A program made the translations under genes and the position numbers. A stretch of DNA of 64,000 nt, from assembly GCA_031553595.1 (NCBI GenBank), contig JAVBLI010000012.1:62001-126000 (forward strand). Direction: 5' to 3'. Below the pieces are notes generated by a model. It did no database searches. It saw only the letters and a program-made list of their open reading frames with translations, and had not been told where the DNA came from. Position 1 is the stretch's first letter. Every line of letters starts with the position of its first letter. The stretch is from RGIG3701 sp031553595. Lineage in GTDB: Bacteria; Planctomycetota; Planctomycetia; Pirellulales; Thermoguttaceae. Below are positions 25,557 through 34,161 of this stretch, in pieces.

Positions 25557-26963
25557 ATGGAATACATCTGGTGGTATGTGCCGGTGATTACGTCGCCCAT
25601 GCTGATCGGGCTGATCGCCACGCTGCATGTGCTGATTTCGCATTACGCGGTGGGAGGCGGGATTTTCCTGGCGTGGGAGCTGGGGTACGCGTATCAGCAG
25701 AAGGACGAGGATTACGTGGCGTACCTGCATTCGCACGCGAAATTCTTCGTGCTCTTGACGGTCGTGCTGGGCGCGATCACGGGCGTGGGCATCTGGTGGA
25801 CCATCGGCCTGGCGTCTCCGCTGGCGACGGAAATGCTGATCCGGACGTTTGTTTTCGGGTGGGCCACTGAGTGGGTTTTCTTCGTCGTGGAGCTCGTGGC
25901 GGCGTTCATTTTCCTGTATCTCTGGGGGCGGATGAAACGCGGGCCGCACCTGATGGTGGGGCGGATTTACGCCATCGCGGCGTGGATCAGCCTGGTGCTC
26001 ATCACGGGCATCACGGCGTTCATGCTCTGTCCGGGCGAAAAATGGCTGCTGTCCACACTCTGGGGGACGGGCGAGGCAAATTTCTGGGCCGCGTTCCTGA
26101 ATCCGCAGTTCATCCCGCAGACCATCGCGCGCTCGGGCGCCGCGCTGGTGCTGGCCGGGGTGTACGTCACGCTGCACGCGGCAATCGTGCTGAAAGAGGA
26201 TAAAGACCGCCTGCGCCGAGTGATCGTGGAGCGTCTGGGCCAGTTCATCATTTTCGGTTCGGTGCTGGTGGCGATCGGCGTGGTGTGGGGGTATACGGAG
26301 CTACCGGAATCGGCGAAAATGTCCCTTTTCCGTGCGGCAGCGCTTAATATTTTCTGCGGTCTGGGCGCGGCGGCCGGGGCGATGATGCTGCTGATGCTGG
26401 GGCTGATGATCTGGAAGCCGCGGTGGCTGACCCCCATCACCGGCGTGGCCATGTTCGGCATGGCGCTGGCGGCCATGGGCTGCGGCGAGTTCGTGCGCGA
26501 GGGCATCCGGAAGCCGTACGTGGTGTATGATGTGGTGCTGGGAAATCAGGTGCTGGCCCATGAAGCCCACCTGCTGAAACAGAACGGGCTGTTGCAGAGC
26601 GGCCGCTGGACCCGGCATTTCATGTATGTAAAGTATCCGTATATTATCGGCGAAAACGGCGAGTTGCAGCTGGATAAAATCATGCCGGATGACCGGGCGG
26701 ACGTGGGGCGTGTGATTTTCATGCACCACTGTAACGACTGTCACGCGGAGCGGTACGGGTACTCGGGCGTCACGCTGCTGGCCAGTTCCCAGACCCGGGA
26801 AGAGAAAGTGCAGCTCATAAAAAACCTCAACGGAATGATTTATAACATGCCCCCGTGGTGCGGCACGGACGAGGAAGCCGAGCTGCTGGCCGATTACCTC
26901 GAAAAAATCGCGGCGGCGTACCCGCTTCGCTTCGCTGGGCGGAGTGAACAAGTGAAAGAGTGA
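25557..26963 (+). CDS. Cytochrome bd-like oxidase subunit I fused to a cytochrome c domain
   Basis: The 468-residue membrane protein has about nine hydrophobic segments. The first, LIATLHVLISHYAVGGG, holds a histidine where CydA has a haem ligand. The segment FGWATEWVFFVVEL resembles the acidic CydA helix, and a further His lies in VYVTLHAAIV. The C-terminal 90 residues carry a class I cytochrome c site, CNDCH at 392-396, and the late methionine in IYNMPPW is a possible axial ligand. It probably passes electrons between a quinol or soluble cytochrome and oxygen; the fused haem c suggests cytochrome c as partner, which is inference. AAAGGA precedes the start. The final residues (SEQVKE) and the stop are encoded by the 8-bp array O2. 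Confidence 0.82.
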   Translation: MEYIWWYVPVITSPMLIGLIATLHVLISHYAVGGGIFLAWELGYAYQQKDEDYVAYLHSHAKFFVLLTVVLGAITGVGIWWTIGLASPLATEMLIRTFVFGWATEWVFFVVELVAAFIFLYLWGRMKRGPHLMVGRIYAIAAWISLVLITGITAFMLCPGEKWLLSTLWGTGEANFWAAFLNPQFIPQTIARSGAALVLAGVYVTLHAAIVLKEDKDRLRRVIVERLGQFIIFGSVLVAIGVVWGYTELPESAKMSLFRAAALNIFCGLGAAAGAMMLLMLGLMIWKPRWLTPITGVAMFGMALAAMGCGEFVREGIRKPYVVYDVVLGNQVLAHEAHLLKQNGLLQSGRWTRHFMYVKYPYIIGENGELQLDKIMPDDRADVGRVIFMHHCNDCHAERYGYSGVTLLASSQTREEKVQLIKNLNGMIYNMPPWCGTDEEAELLADYLEKIAAAYPLRFAGRSEQVKE

Positions 26964-27017
26964 GCGAGTGAAAGAGTGGCTGGCGTAAGGTCACGTCCCC
27001 TCTCACGCGCTCACTCC
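26942..27017. repeat. 8-bp-period array O2 across the oxidase stop codon
   Basis: Units GTGAACAA, GTGAAAGA, GTGAGCGA, GTGAAAGA follow one another. The TGA of the oxidase gene (26961-26963) is inside the array. GCTGGCGT follows, and an inverse segment CTCACGCGCTCACTCC (27002-27017) can pair back. It shares GTGAAAGAGTGGCTGGCGT with O1. Confidence 0.8.
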
Positions 27018-27060
27018 ATTCCTCATTCCTAATTCCTCATTTCCCCTAACCCCTAATCAC
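27016..27060 (+). repeat. 7-bp-period array directly upstream of the polytopic subunit
   Basis: Units ATTCCTC, ATTCCTA, ATTCCTC, ATTTCCC, then CTAACCC and CTAATC step in near-7-bp periods and end four bases before the ATG at 27064. No purine-rich ribosome site remains in this leader. Confidence 0.8.
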
Positions 27061-27063
27061 ATC

Positions 27064-28215
27064 ATGCCTCCTCTTGACGTCTCCAATTTACCGCCGCTTC
27101 CGGCGCCGCTGTGGTTTATCCTGTTTTTTAAGGTGCTGGGTTTTGTGCTGCACATGCTGATGATGCATCTGTGGCTGGTGGCGCTGCCGCTGGCCATGGT
27201 GCTGGGTTGGAAGGGGTGTGCGCAGGGCAAAAAATGGTCCGCGCGGATGATGCGGCAAATGCCCCTGATCATCACGTTCGGCGTGAATTTCGGGATCGTG
27301 CCGCTGCTGTTCATTCAGCTTCTGTACCCGCGGGCGTTTTACCCGGCCACCATTTTCATGGGCTGGAGCTGGCTGGCCATCATCTGGCTGCTGATTCCCG
27401 CGTATTACGGCGTGTATATTTATACGTATGCCGTGCGGAAGGACCGGGAGCGTATCCCCGGCTGGAAAACGTTCATCGGATGGGCGTCGGCGCTGGCATT
27501 CATCGTGATCGGGTTCATTTTCGTGAACGGGCTGACGCTCGTGGCGGCGCCGGAGATGTGGGACAGCGTGTGGCTGGGCGGGAGTAATGACTTGGCCGGC
27601 GCGACGCTGGGGCTGGGTTCGGCGCTGGGGCATCCGTCGCTGTGGTCGCGGTGGGCGCTGATGTTCGGGCTGGCTTTCGGCACGGTCGGGGCCTGGACGC
27701 TGGTGGATGTGAACGTGTTCCGTAAGCCGAATTCCCCGCTGCCGGTGACGGACGAGTACCGCGCGTGGGCGGCGACGTTCGCGTGCTCGTGCGCGATTTT
27801 CGGGGCCGTGGTGTTTATGCTGGCTGCCTCGCATTACGTGTACGGCTCGTGGCCGGTGGATGCGCGGGAGGCCATGTTCAGTGAGAACGTGTACTCCGTG
27901 ACGGCGTGGGCGGCTTGCGGCCCCGCGGCGGCGGCGCTGGTGGTGTGCCTCTTCGCGTGGACGAAAAACGCCTTTCTCGGCATCCTGCCCTTCCTCGCGC
28001 AAATCGCCTCGCTGACCGGAAACGCCATCGCGCGGCAGACGCTGCAAATGTATGAACTTTACGGATACCTGGACGTCACGCAGCAGCCCGTGCGAGTGGA
28101 ATCCTCCCCCATGATGCTGTTTCTGGGCACCTTCGCCGTGGGCGTGGTGGTGATTCTGTGGATGGTTTTCGTCGCGGTGCGAACGGTGCAAAAAAGTGAA
28201 AGAGTGAACAATTGA
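27064..28215 (+). CDS. Polytopic membrane partner of the bd-like oxidase
   Basis: The 383-residue protein has nine to ten hydrophobic helices. The first, FKVLGFVLHMLMMHLWLVAL, holds two histidines that could bind haem or contact quinone. Its position 100 bp after the bd-like subunit and its topology suggest it is the second membrane subunit, analogous to CydB, although sequence similarity to classical CydB is not obvious. There is no Shine-Dalgarno sequence; the leader consists of repeats. The C-terminal residues (SERVNN) and the TGA are encoded by an 8-bp array. Confidence 0.7.
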   Translation: MPPLDVSNLPPLPAPLWFILFFKVLGFVLHMLMMHLWLVALPLAMVLGWKGCAQGKKWSARMMRQMPLIITFGVNFGIVPLLFIQLLYPRAFYPATIFMGWSWLAIIWLLIPAYYGVYIYTYAVRKDRERIPGWKTFIGWASALAFIVIGFIFVNGLTLVAAPEMWDSVWLGGSNDLAGATLGLGSALGHPSLWSRWALMFGLAFGTVGAWTLVDVNVFRKPNSPLPVTDEYRAWAATFACSCAIFGAVVFMLAASHYVYGSWPVDAREAMFSENVYSVTAWAACGPAAAALVVCLFAWTKNAFLGILPFLAQIASLTGNAIARQTLQMYELYGYLDVTQQPVRVESSPMMLFLGTFAVGVVVILWMVFVAVRTVQKSERVNN

Positions 28216-28222
28216 GCGGGTG
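28193..28222 (+). repeat. 8-bp-period array O3 across a stop codon
   Basis: AAAAGTGAAAGAGTGAACAA, then TTGAGCGGGTG: the TGA stop (28213-28215) of the membrane subunit lies within the array. Confidence 0.7.
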
Positions 28223-28291
28223 CACGAGCGGTTTCGGATGACACCGCACCCCACATCCAACATCCCCCCTGCCCCCACGAAAGGAATCGCC

Positions 28292-31200
28292 ATGAAACGT
28301 TTTGCCATTTTGCTGAGTGTTTTCGTCCTGCTGACGGCCGGCGCGGCGTGGGGGAATGAGCCGGATGGGCTGGGGTGCTGCCGATTCGATTTTTCGGATG
28401 AGGCGGTGTGGAAACTCAGCGGGCATGAGGGGCGGCGGCTGGAAAGCGTGGAGGGCGTCAGCGGTGCGGTGCTGGAAATCACTGGGGACGGCACGTATTC
28501 CAGCGCGTGGACGTACGGCGATTTTCCGTTTGACGCGGTGTGCAAAAAAATTGCGGAGCGGAGTATTTTAGCCGGCGAGATGATGCGGAGGCTTCTCGGG
28601 GAAGATGAAAAACGCCTGGCCATGGTGCGGTTTAAGGTGCGGAGAACGGCGGGAGAAGGCGGCGCGATGACCGGGCCGGAATTCGCGAATCGGGATGTGC
28701 CGGTGACGGATGAGTGGCAGACGGTCTCTTACACCGTGCTGCTGCCGAAACATTTCCCGCGAGGTGCCTTGCGGCTGGGCCAGTGGATGATCCGCGGCAC
28801 GCTGCAATTCGCGGAACTGGAGATGTACCCCGTGGTGGTAATGTTTCCGGAAAACGGGCTTTCCCAGGAAGAAACGCGGTTTCAAGATCCCACGGCATAC
28901 GCTTTCCGCTCGGCGCTGGGCGGAAACGGTTACGGCCGGTGCGTGGAAACCGCCACGGCTCATTTTAATACCGACCGTTGGTGCTTTTCCGGAAAATCCA
29001 GCGTGATTTATAAATTCACCGTGCCATGGAATACGCCGGACGGTAACGCACTGGGCGACTGGAAGTTCTGCTTTAACGTCAATTATCACACCGCTGGCGA
29101 GCTTTTCGCGGAGTTTTCGGAAGACGGCAAAAACTGGACGCCGCTGCCACTGAAAAATCTCCAGGGCGAGGATGTCTCGGCCGTGCAGCCCGGGATATAC
29201 ACGGTGGAAACGCTCGCCCCGCCCCGGGAAGAGGCGGAGGATGATTCAGCCTGGCGCCAGGGAGGCGTACGGATTCATTCGACGAACCCGGTTTATTTCC
29301 GTCTTCGGGCCAGCGACCCGGCGAATATTCAGGTGAATGCGGTGGAATTCGTGGGAAAAGGCGTCGGCACACACTTTTCATACATGGGCGGTGGTTTCGC
29401 CCCCCATGACCATTCGGATTTCGGCCAGTCGTGGTTCTGGGAAATTCGCGGCGGAAGTCTGGACTTTCCCGGCCCTGAAATTGCGATTAAATTACGGTAT
29501 GCGGACAAAGAATTGCCGGTGGCCTCCGGAGACTCAGAAAACGCAGAGCTGTTCATGAAAACTCTTGACGTCAAGATGCGTTCCGGCAAACATTATTCGC
29601 TCATCGTGGCGTGCGACCAGACGATTAACGCATTTTACCGCACGGATTACGGGTATTTGATGCAGCGTCTTTCGACGGCTAAGTGCGCCGTGTGGTGGTG
29701 TGAGGCGGATCACAAAATCCCGCAAGACCGGGTCGCGCCACAGAGGCCGGAACCGGGAAAAGAAATTCCGGTGGAGAATTACGAGGTGATTCTTTCCGCG
29801 GCGGGAAATGATTATGAATCGGCGCAAATTGTGCTGACACCCAAAGATACCATGTATCTCCAGGCCGTGGCGGTGGAGAATCTGCGTTCATCCGGCGGGC
29901 ACGAGATTCTGTCGAAGAACGTTACCGTCCGCGGCGAGTATTATCATTTTATCGAAACGCCCACGGATAACACATGTGTGCGGGATTTCATGCCGGATGC
30001 ACTGACGCCGCTGGAGTTCCCCATGCAGGTAAGCAGCTGTGAAAACGCGCCGCTGTGGCTGACGGTTTACGTCCCGGCGGACACGCCCGCGGGGGAATAT
30101 ACGTCCGTGGTAACGATTACTTATAATCGCTCAGATCGGGCGTCAAAATCACACGGGGAACCCTGGGTACTTGAAAATCCCACGCCGGAAGAAACACTGA
30201 AAATCCCGCTCACCGTCCGCGTGTGGGGCTTTAATCTTCCGGAGAAAAATCACCTGGAGACGGCGTTCGGGTTTAACGCAAGCCGCGCGTTTCAGTATCA
30301 CGGTGTGAAGACGGAAGAGGATAAACGGCGGGTGCTGGACGCGTATTTTCAGTTGCTGGGCCGGTACCGCATTAGTCCATACACGCCCGCCCCGCTGGAC
30401 GCGTTTCAGGTGAAGTTCATTCCGGACGCCGAAAATCCGGAGAATTCACGGGCAGAGGTAGACTTCTCGCGTTTCAGCCCGGCGGTGAAGGCGGCCATGG
30501 AAAAATACCACTTCACCGGCATCATGATCCAGCTCCCCGGCATGGGCGGCGGGACGTTTCAGGGCCAGTACCGCGGCAAGATTCTGGAGTTTTTGGATGA
30601 CACGCCGGAGTATCACGCCATGTTTTCGAGCATGGCCGGGCAGGTGGAGGCGTTTCTGGAAGAGAACGGCTGGCTCGACCGGGCGTATGTTTACTGGTTT
30701 GACGAGCCGGAAGAGAAGGATCACGCATTCGTGAAAGCGGGCATGGAGCGGCTCAAGAAATACGCGCCGAAACTTCGCACCATGCTCACGGAAGAGCCGT
30801 CCGAGAGGGTGCTGACGGAAAACGGGCTGGGGAAAATCGACATCTGGTGCCCGGTGTCCCCGACTTATGACGCGGCCCTGGCGGCACACTGTCAGGAAAA
30901 GGGCGAGATTTTCTGGTGGTACATTTGCTGCTGGCCGAAAAACCCGTACTGCACCGAGTTTATCGATCATCCGCCGCTGGAACTGCGGACGTGGCTCTGG
31001 CAGACCTGGCAGCGTGGCATCACCGGCGTGCTCATCTGGGACACGAATTACTGGACTTCAGAGACGGCGTTTCCAGACGGGCAGGCGCCGCAGAATCCGT
31101 ATGAGGACACCATGAGTTACGTGTCTGACGGGGCATTGCCGCCGGGCACGCGGAATTTCTGGGGGAACGGAGACGGCCGGTTCATATACCCGCCGCTGTC

Positions 31201-31495
31201 ATGCCAGACGCCAAGTGCCGAGCCGAATTTTGACGTACCCGTGGCGTCCATCCGCCTGGAAATGCTGCGCGAGGGCGTGGAAGATTACGAAATGCTGTAC
31301 CTCTTGCGCGAACTGCTGGCGGAGAACACCACACTCCCAGCGGAGAAACGCGCGGCGTATGAGAAGCTGCTGGAAGTGCCGAAAGAAATTACAGTAAGCG
31401 TCACGCGATTTTCGCTGAACCCGCGGAACATTTATCACCAGCGAGAGAAAGTCGCGGCGGCGATCATGGAGCTGAAAACAAAAATAAAATATTAA
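28292..31495 (+). CDS. Secreted GH123/DUF4091-type glycoside hydrolase-like protein
   Basis: The 1067-residue protein starts at MKRFAILL after AAAGGAA, with a signal peptide ending AAWG. Residues about 30-480 are beta-rich, probably substrate-binding domains. The C-terminal 450 residues match the DUF4091/GH123 catalytic layout: YVYWFDEPEEKDH near 800 with the acidic Asp-Glu pair, WYICCWPKNPYC, and the late RLEMLREGVEDYEML near 990. GH123 enzymes cleave N-acetyl-galactosaminides; DUF4091 members are mostly untested, so the substrate is open. A 76-bp gap separates it from the oxidase genes. Confidence 0.8.
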   Translation: MKRFAILLSVFVLLTAGAAWGNEPDGLGCCRFDFSDEAVWKLSGHEGRRLESVEGVSGAVLEITGDGTYSSAWTYGDFPFDAVCKKIAERSILAGEMMRRLLGEDEKRLAMVRFKVRRTAGEGGAMTGPEFANRDVPVTDEWQTVSYTVLLPKHFPRGALRLGQWMIRGTLQFAELEMYPVVVMFPENGLSQEETRFQDPTAYAFRSALGGNGYGRCVETATAHFNTDRWCFSGKSSVIYKFTVPWNTPDGNALGDWKFCFNVNYHTAGELFAEFSEDGKNWTPLPLKNLQGEDVSAVQPGIYTVETLAPPREEAEDDSAWRQGGVRIHSTNPVYFRLRASDPANIQVNAVEFVGKGVGTHFSYMGGGFAPHDHSDFGQSWFWEIRGGSLDFPGPEIAIKLRYADKELPVASGDSENAELFMKTLDVKMRSGKHYSLIVACDQTINAFYRTDYGYLMQRLSTAKCAVWWCEADHKIPQDRVAPQRPEPGKEIPVENYEVILSAAGNDYESAQIVLTPKDTMYLQAVAVENLRSSGGHEILSKNVTVRGEYYHFIETPTDNTCVRDFMPDALTPLEFPMQVSSCENAPLWLTVYVPADTPAGEYTSVVTITYNRSDRASKSHGEPWVLENPTPEETLKIPLTVRVWGFNLPEKNHLETAFGFNASRAFQYHGVKTEEDKRRVLDAYFQLLGRYRISPYTPAPLDAFQVKFIPDAENPENSRAEVDFSRFSPAVKAAMEKYHFTGIMIQLPGMGGGTFQGQYRGKILEFLDDTPEYHAMFSSMAGQVEAFLEENGWLDRAYVYWFDEPEEKDHAFVKAGMERLKKYAPKLRTMLTEEPSERVLTENGLGKIDIWCPVSPTYDAALAAHCQEKGEIFWWYICCWPKNPYCTEFIDHPPLELRTWLWQTWQRGITGVLIWDTNYWTSETAFPDGQAPQNPYEDTMSYVSDGALPPGTRNFWGNGDGRFIYPPLSCQTPSAEPNFDVPVASIRLEMLREGVEDYEMLYLLRELLAENTTLPAEKRAAYEKLLEVPKEITVSVTRFSLNPRNIYHQREKVAAAIMELKTKIKY

Positions 31496-31620
31496 AAGTT
31501 TTTTGAAAAGGGGTGAATCGGCGCAGCCGAGAGGGGGAAAACAATTTTTCAAAAATATTTTTCCCCTAAGATGAGGCACCCACTTCCATTAACCATGAAC
31601 TGAAAAGAAAGCCATTCATC

Positions 31621-32505
31621 ATGAAAAAATATCACATGTGCGTTATGTTCATCCTCTTCCTTTCCGCAATCTCCCCCCTCTCTGCCCAAGACACCGCGGC
31701 ACTCGAGGAAGCCGGGGCGAAAGTCCGGCGGGATACGGAGGGCCGGGTCATCGCGCTGGACGCCCGAAACACGGAAATCACGGGCGAAACGCTGCCGGAA
31801 ATGCCGTTTTTGCGCGACCTGAAACTTTCCGGGCCGCAGGTGACAGACGCCACGCTCACGCGGCTGGGCGAGTTTCAGGCCCTGACCAGTCTGGCGCTGG
31901 ATAAGACCGCTGTCACGGATGCCACGCTGATGAACCAGATCGCGAAACTCCCGAAGCTCCAACAGCTTTTCCTCGCCGAGACGGCGGTGACGGATGACGG
32001 CGTGATGGCGCTGGAGAAAAACACAGCCTTCACGCGCATCCGCCTGGCAGGCACGAAAATCACGGACGTGGCGACTGTGATCCTGGCCGAGATGCCGAAA
32101 CTCCAGGCCGTGGACCTCAGTAACACGCAGATCACCGCCGCCGGCGCGGCCCATTTCGCCCAACTGAAAAACCTCACGGACGTGAACATTTATAATGACG
32201 TGAACGTGGACGGCAGCGTGACGGAAACCTTCGCGAAAATGCCGTGGCTGGAAAAGCTGAACCTGGATAACGTTCCGGTGGCGGACGCGGATGTGGCGAA
32301 ACTCGCGCCACTGACGGAAAAACTCACCTTCCTGCATTTGGGCGGCACGCGCATCACGGACGCTGTGGTACCAATACTGGCGACGTTCAAGAAACTCGCC
32401 ACGCTTCACGTGAACCGCACGGCCGTCACCGAAGACGGCATCAAAACCCTGAAAGAAGCCCTGCCGGGGTGTGACGTCATCACCGTCGGCGGAGAGGCTC
32501 CCTAA
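31621..32505 (+). CDS. Secreted leucine-rich repeat protein
   Basis: The 294-residue protein has a signal peptide ending PLSAQ and about nine leucine-rich repeats of 23-25 residues. Examples are LQAVDLSNTQITAAGAAHF and LTFLHLGGTRITDAVVPIL, where the I/VTD step replaces the usual Asn. Repeats of this type form a curved solenoid for protein binding. There is no catalytic domain. The upstream 125 bp contain a small CGGC/GCCG hairpin and A/T-rich sequence, and the ribosome site is weak. The partner and role are unknown. Confidence 0.85.
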   Translation: MKKYHMCVMFILFLSAISPLSAQDTAALEEAGAKVRRDTEGRVIALDARNTEITGETLPEMPFLRDLKLSGPQVTDATLTRLGEFQALTSLALDKTAVTDATLMNQIAKLPKLQQLFLAETAVTDDGVMALEKNTAFTRIRLAGTKITDVATVILAEMPKLQAVDLSNTQITAAGAAHFAQLKNLTDVNIYNDVNVDGSVTETFAKMPWLEKLNLDNVPVADADVAKLAPLTEKLTFLHLGGTRITDAVVPILATFKKLATLHVNRTAVTEDGIKTLKEALPGCDVITVGGEAP

Positions 32506-32545
32506 GTATCAAGTAAACTTTCCATCAAAACGAAAAGCCACGCAC

Positions 32546-33574
32546 ATGATAAACATGAAAGAATGGCTTCATGGGCTGAGCCGACGGAAAACACCCCACG
32601 CTTTACCCGTGCTTACCAGTCCGGGCATGAAGCTCATCGGCGAAAAAGCCGACACGGTGTTCCGCTGTGGCGAAATGCAATTTCGGGTGATTCAGGCACT
32701 GACGACCCGCTTTCCGATGGCCGCGGCCATGACCATGATGGACCTTTCCGTCGAGGCGGAAGCATTCGGCGCCCCAATCATTTTCAGTGAAGATGAAAAC
32801 CCGAATATCGCCGCCGCCATTCTCGAGGATTTACAGAGCATTCAGCGGCTGAACATCCCGGAAGTCGGTACCGCGCGAACGGCGGAATGCCTGCGGGCTG
32901 CCCGCTTATGCAGTGAAAATATCAGTGATCGCCCCACGCTCGGAGGATTAATCGGCCCGTTCTCCCTCGCCGGGCGTCTGCTGCCCATGAACCATCTCAT
33001 GCTCCTGACGGTCACGGAGCCCGAAACGGTTCATCTCCTGCTGGAGAAAACGACGCAATTTCTGGTGGCGTACGCGAAGGCGTTTAAGGCGGCCGGGTGC
33101 GGCGGACTGCTGATGGCCGAGCCGGCGGCGGGGCTCATTTCCCCCCAAATGGCGGAGGCGTTTTCGTATCACTACATCCAGCGGGTGGTCGACGTCGTGC
33201 AGGATGAGCATTTCGTCTTTATCCTGCATAATTGCGGCAAAACGGAAAAGATGGTGAACGAAATGCTTTCCACCGGGGCGTCTGCGCTGCATGTGGGAAA
33301 CGCGGTGGACATTACGAAGATCCTGAAACAAACTCCCCCGACCGTCCCCGTCATGGGAAATATCGACCCGACCGGCGTATTCCTCATGGCAGCGCCGGAA
33401 GACGTTTTTCGAGCGGCCGTTTCCCTGCTGGACGCGACGCGCGAATTTCCCCATTTCGTGCTCTCCTCCGGGTGCGACATTCCGCCCGGCACCCCGCTGG
33501 AAAACATTCAGGCATTTTTTGACGCGCTCCAGCGATTCCCGTCTGTCCCCGCCGAGGAGCCGGGTAAACCATAA
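32546..33574 (+). CDS. UroD/MtaA-type methyltransferase
   Basis: The 342-residue soluble protein has the uroporphyrinogen decarboxylase fold in the version used by zinc-dependent corrinoid methyltransferases. Zinc ligands are visible as His and Cys in FILHNCGKT near 228-230 and Cys in SSGCDIPPGTPLEN near 310; GLIGPFSLAGRL and VMGNIDP are also family motifs. Such proteins move methyl groups between a methylated corrinoid protein and a thiol. A matching corrinoid protein is not visible nearby. The start is uncertain: ATG at 32546 or 32555, neither with a clear ribosome site. It is followed after 30 bp by a small unknown gene. Confidence 0.82.
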   Translation: MINMKEWLHGLSRRKTPHALPVLTSPGMKLIGEKADTVFRCGEMQFRVIQALTTRFPMAAAMTMMDLSVEAEAFGAPIIFSEDENPNIAAAILEDLQSIQRLNIPEVGTARTAECLRAARLCSENISDRPTLGGLIGPFSLAGRLLPMNHLMLLTVTEPETVHLLLEKTTQFLVAYAKAFKAAGCGGLLMAEPAAGLISPQMAEAFSYHYIQRVVDVVQDEHFVFILHNCGKTEKMVNEMLSTGASALHVGNAVDITKILKQTPPTVPVMGNIDPTGVFLMAAPEDVFRAAVSLLDATREFPHFVLSSGCDIPPGTPLENIQAFFDALQRFPSVPAEEPGKP

Positions 33575-33604
33575 CTAATCGAGATACCATTTACAGGCAT
33601 TTTT

Positions 33605-34129
33605 ATGAAAACGCTTTTCGAGAATCCGGAATATGAGTGGCGAGAGACGCTTTTCGTGCTTTTTGACGGGCGACAGCACCCGCCGCTGACCGAAGCGGAG
33701 AAGAAATCCCTGGTCGCGGAGGCGGAATTTTCGTTCCTGGAGGTGGAAAAAGCGAAAACCGCCCCGGACGGCCAGCTGAAAAGTCTGCTGTTTCTCTCGC
33801 CGGAGACAGACTCCGCAGTGGAGCTTCAGTACCGTGAAGGGCGGACCGTCCTGGAGCAGTCCCGGGCATTTTATGAAAGCATCCGCGCGATCCTGGACAA
33901 CGAAGAACGTCAGCAGTGGCAGAAAATCATGCAGCTGCCGTCCTGTTACGAGCTGATTTATTTCGAGAAGCCCACCGGGGAAATCCGCCTGGCAGAGGAA
34001 TTCCCGGATGAGGATGAGATGAGCTTTTATGACCCGGGCGCGCTGCTTTTTTTAATGGAAAACCTCGCCCGCCGCACGCACGGCACGGCCGTGGATCCGC
34101 AGTCCGGCATGATCCTGGCAATGGAGTGA
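33605..34129 (+). CDS. Hypothetical soluble protein, 174 aa
   Basis: I do not recognise a family. The protein is acidic and predicted mainly helical. It has aromatic-rich patches (ENPEYEWRETLFVLFDG, CYELIYFEKPTGEIR) and no signal or membrane segment. It follows the UroD-type methyltransferase by 30 bp on the same strand and probably shares its transcript. Codon use resembles its neighbours. It faces a minus-strand gene across a small hairpin. Confidence 0.7.
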   Translation: MKTLFENPEYEWRETLFVLFDGRQHPPLTEAEKKSLVAEAEFSFLEVEKAKTAPDGQLKSLLFLSPETDSAVELQYREGRTVLEQSRAFYESIRAILDNEERQQWQKIMQLPSCYELIYFEKPTGEIRLAEEFPDEDEMSFYDPGALLFLMENLARRTHGTAVDPQSGMILAME

Positions 34130-34156
34130 CCGGCGGCGAAGAAGTAAATCGCCGGT
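34129..34156. terminator. Small hairpin between convergent genes
   Basis: ACCGGCG (34129-34135) and CGCCGGT (34150-34156) form a 7-bp stem that begins in the stop codon of the plus-strand gene. There is no clear U-run, so termination is uncertain. Confidence 0.35.
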
Positions 34157-34161
34157 GCCCG

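Noticed and set aside
27088..28623. 511-codon minus-strand frame over the polytopic subunit
   Set aside because: The product is His/Arg-rich. The plus strand has hydrophobic helices and a downstream signal peptide in frame.
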